Positions 18,572 to 27,562 of a stretch of DNA of 64,000 nucleotides are shown piece after piece. The notes below the pieces were generated by a model. It ran no database searches, was not told the origin of the DNA, and worked only from the letters and a program-made list of their open reading frames with translations. The translations under genes and the position numbers were made by a program. Origin of the DNA: Carboxylicivirga caseinilyticus (GTDB lineage Bacteria > Bacteroidota > Bacteroidia > Bacteroidales > Marinilabiliaceae); assembly GCA_025499705.1 (NCBI GenBank), contig JAFMVE010000028.1, positions 1-64,000 of the forward strand. The letters are read 5' to 3'. Each line of letters opens with the position of its first letter. Position 1 is the stretch's first letter.

Positions 18572-19426
18572 ATGAAATATTTTAGTTTTCATACCCATTC
18601 ACATTATTGTGATGGAAAAGTACCCATGTCAGAAGTATGCGAAGAGGCAGCAAAGATTGGATTAGCAGCTATTGGTTTTTCCAGTCATGCACCTGTTCCT
18701 TTTGAAACTTCGTGGGCTTTAAAATTTGAAGACGGATTAAAATACAGGAATGAGATTACAAAGTTAAAGTTGGAATATGCCGATCGGATGGAAATATATG
18801 CTGCTTTGGAAGCAGATTATATTCCGTTGAATAAGTCGCTTAGTTTTGATACCTGGCGAAAGATGCTTGATTTAGATTATATAATTGGATCAGTACATCT
18901 GGTCTTTAATCCTGAAGTTCCTAATGAACTTTGGTTTCTGGATGGACCTGCAGAAAATTATGAAAAAGGTGTAATTGAGTGTTTTGGTGGTGATATCCGT
19001 AAAGCAGTTACTCAATACTACAACCAGTTAAAGGAGATGGTTATCACACAAAAGCCTGATGTAATTGCACATATGGATAAAGTTGTGATGAACAACAAAA
19101 ATCGTTTTTTTACAGAAGAGGATGATTGGTATCAAAAACTGGTTGAAGAAACTTTGTTGGAAATAGCAAAGCAGGGTACAATTGTAGAAGTGAATACCCG
19201 AGGAATTTACAGAGGTAAATACCATACTTTCTTTCCGAATGAAAGAATTATTAAAAGATGTATTGAATTAAAAATACCATTAACTGTTTCGGTGGATGCT
19301 CATCATTCGGATGAATTAAAAAGTGAATTTGATAATGCAGTGGAGACAATTAAAAAGTGTGGGGGTACTTCAGTCTCTTTCTTTAATAAAGGTTACTGGG
19401 AACAATTACCAATTGGTGATGTTTAA
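18572..19426 (+). CDS. PHP-domain histidinol-phosphatase-like protein
   Basis: 284 residues of the PHP superfamily, HisJ/HisK type. Metal ligands are recognisable in FHTHSHYCDGK (HxH, residues about 6-12), GFSSHAP (about 35-41), IGSVHLV (about 108) and VSVDAHHSDE near residue 249. The product would dephosphorylate histidinol phosphate in histidine synthesis, but no other his gene is in view, so a different phosphoester substrate is possible. The next gene, a BFD-like protein, follows after 26 bases and is likely co-transcribed. Confidence 0.8.
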   Translation: MKYFSFHTHSHYCDGKVPMSEVCEEAAKIGLAAIGFSSHAPVPFETSWALKFEDGLKYRNEITKLKLEYADRMEIYAALEADYIPLNKSLSFDTWRKMLDLDYIIGSVHLVFNPEVPNELWFLDGPAENYEKGVIECFGGDIRKAVTQYYNQLKEMVITQKPDVIAHMDKVVMNNKNRFFTEEDDWYQKLVEETLLEIAKQGTIVEVNTRGIYRGKYHTFFPNERIIKRCIELKIPLTVSVDAHHSDELKSEFDNAVETIKKCGGTSVSFFNKGYWEQLPIGDV

Positions 19427-19452
19427 TAGCTAATTAAAAAATTAAATACGAT

Positions 19453-19647
19453 ATGTTTGAAGATAATGATTTTGTTTGTCGCCATATGCGAATGACCAAA
19501 GCTGAAATAATAAAAGTAATCCGCGAAAAGAATATTACTTCATTTGATGATTTACAGGACGAAACAGATGTGGCCACCATCTGTGGAAGCTGTGTTGCTG
19601 ATATTGAAGAAATTCTGGAAGAAGAGATAGCAAAAAGAGATTCCTAA
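19453..19647 (+). CDS. BFD-type [2Fe-2S] protein with a Cys-to-His ligand change
   Basis: 64 residues with the size and spacing of the bacterioferritin-associated ferredoxin fold. Canonical Bfd uses CxC then CxxC about 32 residues on. Here the first pair reads C9-R-H11 and the second C44-G-S-C47, so the second Cys is replaced by His. Fold prediction rests on the spacing, the TKAEIIKVI helix after the first ligands and the ATICGSC loop. Cys3-His1 ligation of a cluster is inference. No bacterioferritin gene is nearby; it follows the PHP gene and ends at a hairpin. Confidence 0.7.
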   Translation: MFEDNDFVCRHMRMTKAEIIKVIREKNITSFDDLQDETDVATICGSCVADIEEILEEEIAKRDS

Positions 19648-19649
19648 TA

Positions 19650-19690
19650 AGCTGATAGCTGCTAGCCAATAGCCAGCAGCTATTTATTAG
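19650..19690. terminator. Hairpin between convergent genes, built from the AGCTAGCAGCT repeat
   Basis: TAGCTGCT (19656-19663) pairs with AGCAGCTA (19675-19682), continuing as GC/GC inside, with a T-rich tail. It can end both the BFD gene (+) and, in reverse, queA (-). Bases 19650-19666 are the exact inverse of 17170-17186. Confidence 0.65.
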
Positions 19691-20895
19691 TCAATCATTA
19701 ATAAAGAACTGTCTCCGTAACTTAAAAAGCGAAAATCATTATTCAGTGCGTATTGATAAATTTCTTTCCATCTTTTTCCGACAATAGCACTTATTAACAA
19801 TAATAAGGTGCTTTGTGGTTGATGAAAGTTAGTTACCAATCCATTTATCATTTTAAATTGATAGCCTGTTACGATAATAATAGATGTACGACCCGAAAGA
19901 GTATTAATTTTATTTTTCTTCATAAAGTCAAGTAGTGCAGCCAAAGCTTCTAATCGACTATATGCACCATTCAGATTATATGGGTCCCATTGTTGAACAC
20001 CTTGATCAATAGGTAATTTTTCCAAAAGACGTACACCATACCAATAAAGACTTTCGAGTGTTCGAACGGATGTAGTTCCAACTACAATGGTTGGATTTGT
20101 ATTATTGATCAGACTCTTTATCGCTTGTTGAGTAATTACAAAATGCTCGGTATGCATTTCATGTCCGGCAATCTTTTCTGATTTAATAGGTTTGAAGGTG
20201 CCGGCACCCACATGTAAAGTAATATATAAAAGTTCGTGTCCGTCAGCCTTAAGATTATTTAGTATGCCGGTGGTAAAATGTAATCCTGCAGTTGGGGCAG
20301 CTACAGATCCTTTGTGTTCGGAATAAACAGTTTGATAGCGGTCCAAATCAATTTCCTCTGTTTCACGATTCAAATATGGAGGAATAGGAGTAAGTCCAAT
20401 ATTTTCAATAATCTCAGCAAATGAATAATCAGAGTTATCCCAGCTAAATACTATGGAATAGGCATCTGTTAGTTGTTCACCTTTTTCTACTTTAATATTT
20501 ACTGTTTCTCCTTCAATCTCTATATTCTTTGTAAGGGGGTCGTTCTTCCATTTGCGGGCGTTACCCACAATACATTTCCATGTAGTTGTTTCTCTGCTGT
20601 CAAAAGCCATCTGTACTTCAACAGGGCTTAATGGTTCAAGACAAAAAATCTCTATTTCGGCGCCAGTGGCCTTTTTGAATTTCAACCTTGCCTGAATCAC
20701 CTTGGTATTATTAAATACCAATAGTGCATTATCTGGTAGTTCTGATTTTATTTCCGGAAATTGCTTCTGAGTGATCGCACCATTCCTGAAAATTAGCAAC
20801 TTCGACAAGTCACGATTCTCAAGCGGGTATTTGGCAATGCGTTCATCAGGAAGGTTATAATTGAAATCTTCAATGGCAATATCCGGCTTAATCAT
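19687..20895 (-). CDS. queA: QueA, S-adenosylmethionine:tRNA ribosyltransferase-isomerase
   Basis: 402 residues. Transfers and isomerises the ribosyl group of SAM onto preQ1 at tRNA position 34, the penultimate step of queuosine synthesis. Family motifs: FNYNLPDERIAKYPLENRD (about 11-29), VFNNTKVIQARL (about 60-71), AAPTAGLHFT (about 199-208), HVGAGTFKPIKSE (about 228-240) and the C-terminal FHQPQSTLLLLISA. Slightly longer than the 340-350 of enterobacterial QueA, as usual in Bacteroidota. No other queuosine gene is in view. Confidence 0.96.
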   Translation of the reverse strand: MIKPDIAIEDFNYNLPDERIAKYPLENRDLSKLLIFRNGAITQKQFPEIKSELPDNALLVFNNTKVIQARLKFKKATGAEIEIFCLEPLSPVEVQMAFDSRETTTWKCIVGNARKWKNDPLTKNIEIEGETVNIKVEKGEQLTDAYSIVFSWDNSDYSFAEIIENIGLTPIPPYLNRETEEIDLDRYQTVYSEHKGSVAAPTAGLHFTTGILNNLKADGHELLYITLHVGAGTFKPIKSEKIAGHEMHTEHFVITQQAIKSLINNTNPTIVVGTTSVRTLESLYWYGVRLLEKLPIDQGVQQWDPYNLNGAYSRLEALAALLDFMKKNKINTLSGRTSIIIVTGYQFKMINGLVTNFHQPQSTLLLLISAIVGKRWKEIYQYALNNDFRFLSYGDSSLLMID

Positions 20896-20917
20896 TTTTT
20901 TATTGTTTTTGAGGCCG

Positions 20918-20925
20918 CAAATTTA
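20918..20925 (-). promoter_or_regulatory. -7 box TAAATTTG for queA
   Basis: Exact TAnnTTTG match on the minus strand, 22 bases before the queA start codon, in the 76-bp divergent region with the Smr gene. Confidence 0.5.
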
Positions 20926-20971
20926 GTTAACTTTATGCGATTTTTTGAAATGATAATTCTAAAATACAATC

Positions 20972-21988
20972 ATGAAAGTAAAAGCAGGCGATATAGTTCG
21001 ATTTTTAAATATCAGTGGAGGCGGAACCGTAACAAGAGTGGAAGGTAAACTGGCCTTTGTGGAAGATGAGGATGGCTTTGAGATTCCTGTAATGACACAT
21101 GAGGTGGTTGTTATTGAAGACGAAAAACCTACTGTATCAAATGCTTCGACAGGTGCTGTGGATGAAGCTGAGGAAGAGTCTTACGAATATATTGAAGAAG
21201 AAGGTAATGATGATAATCCGAAGTTCTTTGTTGCATTCTTACCAGGAGAGAAACAGGGAGTTGAATCAGGTCATTTACGAGTTCAGTTAATTAACGACAG
21301 TAATTATTTTTCATATTACACGATATCAAAAGTCAATAAGGATGCGACTCTGGAACTGATGTTTAACGGTTTGATAGAGCCTAATACTAAGATTGGTTTG
21401 GATAAGATGACTGTTTTACAACTGGATGATCGTCAGTGGAAGGTGAATATAATGATGTTTAAGAAAGGGCGGGCATATAAAGAATTACCATCTGTTTCAA
21501 CAGATATCAAGATAAAAGCAGCACGTTTCTTTAAAGAAAATAGTTTTGCTGATAATGATTATTACCACGAGAAAGCTGTATTAATGTCCATTATCAAAGG
21601 CGAGTTTGAAATGAAGCTCGAACAGTTAAGTCAGAAGGAGGTGGATCAGGTAGTCAAAGAAAAAGAGGCTAAACCTGCAAGAAAGAAATTTGCTCGTCGT
21701 GACGAACCCGGAATACTGGAAGTGGATTTGCATATTGATGAATTGATTGATACCACTGCTGGTTTAAGTAAGGGAGAGATTCTGAATATTCAGGTTGATA
21801 AATTCAAACAAGTAATGAAAGAGAACGAGAAATTTAAAGGTAAGAAACTAGTATTCATTCATGGTGTTGGAGCCGGTACGCTTAAAAATGAAATTCGTCG
21901 TTTGTTGGAACGTCAATATAAAAAACATACCTATCAGGATGCATCATTTCGTGAATATGGATTTGGTGCAACAATGGTAATTATATAG
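20972..21988 (+). CDS. DUF2027/Smr-domain protein (MutS2-like C-terminus)
   Basis: 338 residues. The N-terminus (about 1-50) opens with MKVKAGDIVRFLNISGGGTV, a KOW/MutS2-type beta motif, then an acidic linker (about 55-85), the DUF2027 middle domain, and a C-terminal Smr domain (about 255-338) with the core EVDLHIDEL, LVFIHGVGAGTLKNEIRRLL and the ending YGFGATMVII. Smr domains are endonucleases acting on DNA or RNA structures; the HGxGxG loop is intact. Monocistronic: its own terminator follows. Confidence 0.85.
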   Translation: MKVKAGDIVRFLNISGGGTVTRVEGKLAFVEDEDGFEIPVMTHEVVVIEDEKPTVSNASTGAVDEAEEESYEYIEEEGNDDNPKFFVAFLPGEKQGVESGHLRVQLINDSNYFSYYTISKVNKDATLELMFNGLIEPNTKIGLDKMTVLQLDDRQWKVNIMMFKKGRAYKELPSVSTDIKIKAARFFKENSFADNDYYHEKAVLMSIIKGEFEMKLEQLSQKEVDQVVKEKEAKPARKKFARRDEPGILEVDLHIDELIDTTAGLSKGEILNIQVDKFKQVMKENEKFKGKKLVFIHGVGAGTLKNEIRRLLERQYKKHTYQDASFREYGFGATMVII

Positions 21989-22021
21989 AAATTATCCCAA
22001 ATTGTTGGGGTTTTAACAATT

Positions 22022-22058
22022 AATGGATAAGTACAGTTAAATTACTTATCCATTTTTT
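22022..22058 (+). terminator. Terminator of the DUF2027/Smr gene
   Basis: Twelve-base perfect arms AATGGATAAGTA (22022-22033) and TACTTATCCATT (22043-22054), then a T-run. It lies very close to the start of the next gene (22073). Confidence 0.85.
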
Positions 22059-22072
22059 GTATCATTGTAGCA

Positions 22073-22486
22073 ATGAATAGTTACAGAAAAATATTCTCTA
22101 TAATATTATTAGCGGTCTATAGTGTTGTATTTGCTCATAATATTATTCCACATCATCATCACTATGAGGGTGGACATGATTCCTGTGATGTTCAAACAGT
22201 AATTAGTCAGCAGCATAGCCATAGCAGCTTGTGTGATCATCATCACGACATTGAAATAGCTGATGATAATTGTGAGGGTGAAACACATCATGTTTGTGAG
22301 TTTGATGTTAAACCTGTTGTTAACAATGAATTAAGTTTTACCGCATATTATTTGGTTTCTCAGTTTATTGAATTTAATACTCCAGAGAACCAAAATGTAA
22401 AAACCAATTGTCAATATTATCCTCAAAAACTCCTTGAGAGTTATCGTTCGGCAGTACCGCTGCGCGCACCACCTTATATTTCATGA
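22073..22486 (+). CDS. His-rich secreted or membrane-anchored small protein
   Basis: 137 residues. Hydrophobic N-terminus (about 6-22), then a region dense in His and Cys: PHHHHYEGGHDSCD (about 27-40), HSHSSLCDHHHDIE (about 49-62), ETHHVCEF. The C-terminal half is ordinary. The composition suggests binding of transition metal outside the cytoplasm. It begins a co-oriented set with a second His-rich protein and an RND metal efflux system, so a metal sensor or buffer role is likely. A near-consensus -7 box (TATCATTG, 22060-22067) sits just before the start. Confidence 0.75.
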   Translation: MNSYRKIFSIILLAVYSVVFAHNIIPHHHHYEGGHDSCDVQTVISQQHSHSSLCDHHHDIEIADDNCEGETHHVCEFDVKPVVNNELSFTAYYLVSQFIEFNTPENQNVKTNCQYYPQKLLESYRSAVPLRAPPYIS

Positions 22487-22558
22487 TTCTTTGTTTAAAT
22501 CAGTCATTCTGTAGAAGAAAAGACTGATTCTATTAATAATCAATTCAATCGACAAATC

Positions 22559-22819
22559 ATGAAGAATTTATTTATGGCTTTAGCTGTGATGGCTTTTGTA
22601 TTAACATCTTGCGGATCAAAACAGCAATCTACTGAAGAAACGCATACACATGCAGATGGATCAGTGCATGAAGGGCATGATCACAGTGATCATGAGCATA
22701 CTGTTGGTAAACAAGAAACTTTTGAGGTTACACCTGACAGTGCAGCAACATCAGCGGCTTGTTCTGACAACAAAGAGTCTTGCGATCATTCGTGTAGTGG
22801 ATGTGAACATACAAACTAA
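22559..22819 (+). CDS. Small His/Cys-rich lipoprotein
   Basis: 86 residues with a lipoprotein signal ending LTSCG (Cys 18). The mature part has THTHADGSVHEGHDHSDHEH (about 30-49) and a C-terminal Cys cluster CSDNKESCDHSCSGCEH. Such a protein would display metal ligands on the periplasmic face of a membrane. It lies 72 bases after the other His-rich gene and before the RND adaptor, so it probably supports metal capture for the efflux pump. No known family name comes to mind. Confidence 0.75.
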   Translation: MKNLFMALAVMAFVLTSCGSKQQSTEETHTHADGSVHEGHDHSDHEHTVGKQETFEVTPDSAATSAACSDNKESCDHSCSGCEHTN

Positions 22820-22836
22820 TTAGCCAAAGGTATTCG

Positions 22837-22864
22837 AGGAAAGGTGTAGTCATGCACCTTTCCT
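22837..22864 (+). other. Ten-base-pair hairpin inside the metal-efflux gene set
   Basis: AGGAAAGGTG (22837-22846) pairs perfectly with CACCTTTCCT (22855-22864) around an 8-base loop. The following bases are AATGATTTTATG, not a T-run, so this is a weak terminator, a processing site or an mRNA-stabilising stem that separates the small lipoprotein gene from the pump genes. Confidence 0.55.
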
Positions 22865-22937
22865 AATGATTTTATGATTGAATTTCTCAAAAAAAAACAT
22901 AAAGGATTTATAGAATCCATTTTAAAGTGCATAAACT

Positions 22938-24437
22938 ATGATGAAGAATTTATGTATTCTCCTGAGTTTATTGTTTCTTGCCAATGCTTGTGTAAATCAC
23001 TCTCATTCTGAGGATGAACATGAACACGATCATGAATCAGTTATGATTCCATATACAGGTTATAATGATGATGTGGAAGTCTTTATTGATGCTCAACCGT
23101 TAGGCAAAGATGGTGTATCAACACTTTTGGTGCATTTAACAAGTCTCAAGGATTTCAAACCCATATCAACTGATCAGGTAATTGTCAAACTTGTAGTTGG
23201 TTCACAAGGAGTTAAGCAAACTCAGGATAAAGCAAACTCAGTTGGTATTTACCAATTTGATTTAAAACCTGTTGAGAGTGGCCATGGTTATTTGTTGGTT
23301 GAATTAGAATATGAAGGCAGAAATCAACAAATAAAAATTGATAATGTAAAGGTTTACCCCGATGTTCATGATGCTATTCATGAAGCAGAAGAGGAAGTAC
23401 CACATGTGGCAGGTGCCATTTCTTTTACTAAAGAAAAAAGCTGGAAAGTTGATTTTGCAACAGCTAATCCAGTTTTTAAAGAATTTGGAACTGTAATTAA
23501 AACAACAGCATCGGTTGATGTTTCACCTATCGACGGGGTTGTTGTTTCTGCTAAAACAAGTGGTTTTGTAAATTTTTCCAACGGAATCATAAGTGTTGGT
23601 AAAGAGCTTAAAAAAGGTGAACGTGTTTTTTTGGTAAAGGGCGATGGAATCTCTGACAACAACGCAGAGGTGATGCTGAAAAAGGCTAAAGCTGAATTGG
23701 AATTGTCGAAAGCAGAATTTGATAGAGATAAACTGTTGGCAGAAAAGCAGATTGTTTCCAATAAAGAGATGCTTGAGACGCAAGCTCGTTATCAGAAAGC
23801 ACAAAGTGAGTATAATAACCTTATTAAAACCATCACTGAAGAGGGTGAAATAATAATGGCACCTGTTTCAGGTTATGTGAATGAGGTGTTCGTGAATAAT
23901 GGTGAGTTTGTTCAGGCTGGTAGTCCTGTTTTTAGTATGGTTGAAAATCAACGTTTAATGATAACTTCCATGGTCAGCCAACGATATTTAAAAGAGTTGC
24001 AAGGTATTTCTGACGCTTATATTGAGGTAGGAGATCAGTTTTTAACCTTAGCTGAATTGAATGGAGAGATTCTTTCTGTGGGTAAATCCATCAGTCAGTC
24101 GAATCATTTATTACCGGTTATTTTTGAAGTTGATTTGCACAATGAATTGCTAAGTGGTGGATTTACCAATGTGTATATCAAAACAAAAGGTGAGGAATCG
24201 CTCATTATTCCCGAAACAGCATTAACCGAAGAGCAAAGTGTATTTTTTGTTTATGTTCAGATAACTCCTGAGCTGTTCGAAAAACGTCAGGTTAAGGTAG
24301 GTGCAAGTGATGGTAGATACAGGGCAATTACCGAAGGACTTAAAGATGAGGAAAGAGTGGTAACAAAAGGGGCTGTGTTAGTTAAGCTGGCTGCGGTTTC
24401 AAATTCTATTGATCCACATGCAGGACATGTTCATTAG
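22938..24437 (+). CDS. RND efflux periplasmic adaptor (CusB/CzcB type), lipoprotein
   Basis: 499 residues. Signal peptide with lipobox LANAC (Cys 18), followed at once by a His/Glu stretch (HSHSEDEHEHDHES). A DUF-type N-terminal beta domain (about 40-135) precedes the adaptor core: lipoyl/barrel segments around 175-215, a coiled-coil hairpin (about 230-290), the second lipoyl half (APVSGYVNEVFVNNGEFVQAG, about 308-328; quoted part short of it visible as VSGYVNEVF) and the membrane-proximal domain. It ends DPHAGHVH, adding a C-terminal His cluster. Partner of the pump encoded 14 bases downstream. Confidence 0.9.
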   Translation: MMKNLCILLSLLFLANACVNHSHSEDEHEHDHESVMIPYTGYNDDVEVFIDAQPLGKDGVSTLLVHLTSLKDFKPISTDQVIVKLVVGSQGVKQTQDKANSVGIYQFDLKPVESGHGYLLVELEYEGRNQQIKIDNVKVYPDVHDAIHEAEEEVPHVAGAISFTKEKSWKVDFATANPVFKEFGTVIKTTASVDVSPIDGVVVSAKTSGFVNFSNGIISVGKELKKGERVFLVKGDGISDNNAEVMLKKAKAELELSKAEFDRDKLLAEKQIVSNKEMLETQARYQKAQSEYNNLIKTITEEGEIIMAPVSGYVNEVFVNNGEFVQAGSPVFSMVENQRLMITSMVSQRYLKELQGISDAYIEVGDQFLTLAELNGEILSVGKSISQSNHLLPVIFEVDLHNELLSGGFTNVYIKTKGEESLIIPETALTEEQSVFFVYVQITPELFEKRQVKVGASDGRYRAITEGLKDEERVVTKGAVLVKLAAVSNSIDPHAGHVH

Positions 24438-24451
24438 AAAGGAGGAGAAAA

Positions 24452-27400
24452 ATGCTGAATAGAATTATTTATTTTTCCCTTCATAACAAATTGATTGTGT
24501 TGTTGGGAGCTGTCCTTTTGATGATATGGGGCCTATACAGTGCCCGAACAATGGACGTGGATGTATTTCCTGATTTAACAGCACCCACGGTTATTGTGAT
24601 GACAGATGCACATGGGATGGCTGCTGAAGAAGTAGAACGTTTGGTAACCTTTCCAATCGAAACGGCTGTTAATGGAGCCACAGATGTCCGTAGGGTTCGT
24701 TCCAATAGTTCACATGGTTTTTCTTTTGTTTGGGTTGAGTTTGATTGGGGAACAGATGTGTTTAAAGCCCGACAGATAGTGAGTGAAAAATTGGTGACTC
24801 TGGCAGGAGAGTTACCTCTTGGGATATCGCCACCGGTGCTTGCACCCCAGTCGAGTGTTATGGGCGAGATCTTATTTATCGGTTTACATTCTGACTCTAC
24901 AGATATGATGACTTTGAGAACGATTGCTGACTGGCAAATTAAGCCTTTGTTGTTGGCGACCGGAGGAGTTTCTCAGGTTACAATTATTGGTGGCGATTAT
25001 AAGCAATATCAGGTGTTGGCCGATCCATATAAAATGATGCAGTACAATGTCTCGTTAGATGATATGATTGCAGTTTGTGAATCGGTAAGCAGAAATAGCA
25101 CGGGTGGAGTGGTTCGTCAATATGGAAACGAATATGTAGTTCGGGGAATGGCGCGTACTGCTGATATAGATCAATTAGGCAGAACATTAGTCAAGCAAAA
25201 CGATGGATTACCCATCTATCTGGATGACGTCGCAGAGGTAAAAATTGGCAGTGCCGTAAAGATGGGTTATGCATCACAGAACGCCAATCCAGCTATTGTC
25301 ATATCTGTATCCAAACAGCCTAATACCAATACACTGGACCTGACAGAAAGGATAGAAGCTAATCTTGATGAACTGGCAAAAACATTACCTGAGAATGTGA
25401 CTCTTGATACCAAAATATTTCGTCAGGCTGATTTTATTGAAACATCCGTTAATAATGTTCAGAAATCGTTGATTGAAGGAGGTTTATTTGTTGTAGTTAT
25501 TTTATTTCTGTTTTTAGGAAGCTTTCGTACTACCATTATATCGTTACTGGCAATTCCATTGTCGTTGCTGGGTGCCATAATCACATTAAAATACCTTAAC
25601 CTGAACATTAATACGATGAGTTTGGGAGGTATGGCTATTGCCATTGGCTCTTTGGTAGATGATGCCATCATTGATGTAGAGAATGTATATAAGCGGTTGA
25701 AACAAAACCATGAAAAGCCAAGGGAAGACAGGGGTAGTGCAGTTACCATTGTTTTTGAAGCTTCGAAAGAAATCAGAGCATCTATATTAAATGCAACATT
25801 TATCATTATAGTTGCCTTTATACCATTGTTTTTCCTTTCGGGTATGGAAGGACGTATGTTGCGTCCATTAGGTATAGCCTACATCGTATCGTTATTTATG
25901 TCGCTTATCATTGCCATGACGCTGACACCGTTGTTATGTCGTTTATTGTTATCAGATGATAAGTATCTGGGCAAGAAAGAAAAATCAGGAAGATTAACAC
26001 AATGGTTGCAAAAGCATTATCATCAATCATTAGGTTGGGCATTGAATCATAAAACATCAGTATTAGTTGTTTCGGTAGCTATGTTTATTGTATCTGTTTT
26101 GTTGATGAGTGGTATGGGACGAAGTTTCTTACCTGAATTCAACGAAGGAGCTTTAACCATTTCTGCAGTCAGTCAACCAGGGGTTTCGTTAGAAGAAAGT
26201 AATAAGCTGGGTAATCTTTTGGAGCAGGAATTATTATCCATTCCGGAAGTGGAAAGTACGGCACGAAGAACCGGACGAGGAGAATTGGATGCTCATTCGC
26301 AAACTACTAATAGCGCTGAAATTGATGTTAACTTCACATTAAAAGATCGGAGCCAGGAAGAATTTATGGAAGAAGTTCGTCATAAACTGGCAAATGTACC
26401 TGGCGTGGCCACTACCGTTGGTCAGCCATTGGGGCATCGGATTGATCATATGCTATCAGGTACGCGGGCTAATATAGCTATTAAAATATTCGGTCAGGAT
26501 CTGAATGAATTATTCCTGCTTGGCAATCAGCTCTCCTCAGCAATTAATGGTGTGGATGGCTTAGTGGATGTTAATGTTGAGCAACAAAGAGAAATTCCAC
26601 AATTACAGATAAAAGCAGATCGTGGTAAACTAGCCATGTATGGTATCAGTCTAAAGGAGTTTAATGAGTTTGTGGAAGTTGCCTTTGCAGGTGAAAAAAT
26701 GGCTGATATTTACGAAGGACAGCGCAGTTTTGATCTTTATCTGAGATATAATGAGGATTATACTCAAACCATTGAAGGTGTTAAAAAAGCGTTGATAGAT
26801 ACTGAAGACGGAAAGAAAGTGCCATTGGAATTGGTTGCCGATGTGGTTTCAGCTGCAGGACCAGGATCGGTTAGTCGCGAAAATGTGCAACGTAAAATTG
26901 TTGTCTCTGCAAATGTTGCAGGAAGAGATTTGAGAAGTGTTGTGAATGATGTTAAAGAGGTTGTAAACGATAAGGTACACCTTCCTCAAGGTTATCGAGT
27001 TGAATATGGTGGTCAGTTCGAAAGTGAAGCCAAAGCTTCACAAACATTATTGTTGACAACTCTTTTGGCCATTGGAATAATCTTTTTATTGCTCTATCAG
27101 GAGTTTAAAAACAGTAAGCTGGCAGGTATAATTTTGCTTAATCTACCGTTGGCTTTAATTGGCGGAGTTTTTGCTATTCAGTTTACTTCCGGAATAATTA
27201 GTATTCCTGCCATAATCGGGTTTATTACTTTGTTTGGTATTGCTACCAGAAATGGAATCTTATTGGTGTCGAGTTATCAGCATTTAAAAGGACAGAATTA
27301 TTTGTTAAGCGAACAGATCAGGTTAGGTTCCATTGATCGTTTAAATCCTATACTAATGACTGCACTAACCGCTGCATTGGCATTGATTCCATTAGCTATT

Positions 27401-27562
27401 TATGGCAATGCTGCCGGTAACGAAATACAGAGTCCGATGGCAAAAGTAATATTGGGCGGTTTATTAAGCTCAACACTTTTAAATATGTATGTTATTCCGA
27501 TAGTTTATTATTTGGTAAATAGAAAGTCGGAAGCTGACAATATGAAAGGAGTTAAAGCATGA
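24452..27562 (+). CDS. Heavy-metal RND efflux pump (CusA/CzcA family)
   Basis: 1,036 residues, full length for HME-RND pumps. Twelve membrane helices in the usual 1+5+1+5 arrangement; opening FSLHNKLIVLLGAVLLMIWG and TMDVDVFPDLTAPTV are typical. The proton-relay helix reads GSLVDDAIIDVENVYKR, with acidic residues at the positions used by metal-exporting members. The proton-driven trimer exports metal from periplasm or cytoplasm. Whether Cu/Ag or Zn/Co/Ni cannot be told reliably from the sequence alone; the His-rich companions are compatible with either. It overlaps the outer-membrane factor gene by four bases (ATGA). Confidence 0.93.
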   Translation: MLNRIIYFSLHNKLIVLLGAVLLMIWGLYSARTMDVDVFPDLTAPTVIVMTDAHGMAAEEVERLVTFPIETAVNGATDVRRVRSNSSHGFSFVWVEFDWGTDVFKARQIVSEKLVTLAGELPLGISPPVLAPQSSVMGEILFIGLHSDSTDMMTLRTIADWQIKPLLLATGGVSQVTIIGGDYKQYQVLADPYKMMQYNVSLDDMIAVCESVSRNSTGGVVRQYGNEYVVRGMARTADIDQLGRTLVKQNDGLPIYLDDVAEVKIGSAVKMGYASQNANPAIVISVSKQPNTNTLDLTERIEANLDELAKTLPENVTLDTKIFRQADFIETSVNNVQKSLIEGGLFVVVILFLFLGSFRTTIISLLAIPLSLLGAIITLKYLNLNINTMSLGGMAIAIGSLVDDAIIDVENVYKRLKQNHEKPREDRGSAVTIVFEASKEIRASILNATFIIIVAFIPLFFLSGMEGRMLRPLGIAYIVSLFMSLIIAMTLTPLLCRLLLSDDKYLGKKEKSGRLTQWLQKHYHQSLGWALNHKTSVLVVSVAMFIVSVLLMSGMGRSFLPEFNEGALTISAVSQPGVSLEESNKLGNLLEQELLSIPEVESTARRTGRGELDAHSQTTNSAEIDVNFTLKDRSQEEFMEEVRHKLANVPGVATTVGQPLGHRIDHMLSGTRANIAIKIFGQDLNELFLLGNQLSSAINGVDGLVDVNVEQQREIPQLQIKADRGKLAMYGISLKEFNEFVEVAFAGEKMADIYEGQRSFDLYLRYNEDYTQTIEGVKKALIDTEDGKKVPLELVADVVSAAGPGSVSRENVQRKIVVSANVAGRDLRSVVNDVKEVVNDKVHLPQGYRVEYGGQFESEAKASQTLLLTTLLAIGIIFLLLYQEFKNSKLAGIILLNLPLALIGGVFAIQFTSGIISIPAIIGFITLFGIATRNGILLVSSYQHLKGQNYLLSEQIRLGSIDRLNPILMTALTAALALIPLAIYGNAAGNEIQSPMAKVILGGLLSSTLLNMYVIPIVYYLVNRKSEADNMKGVKA

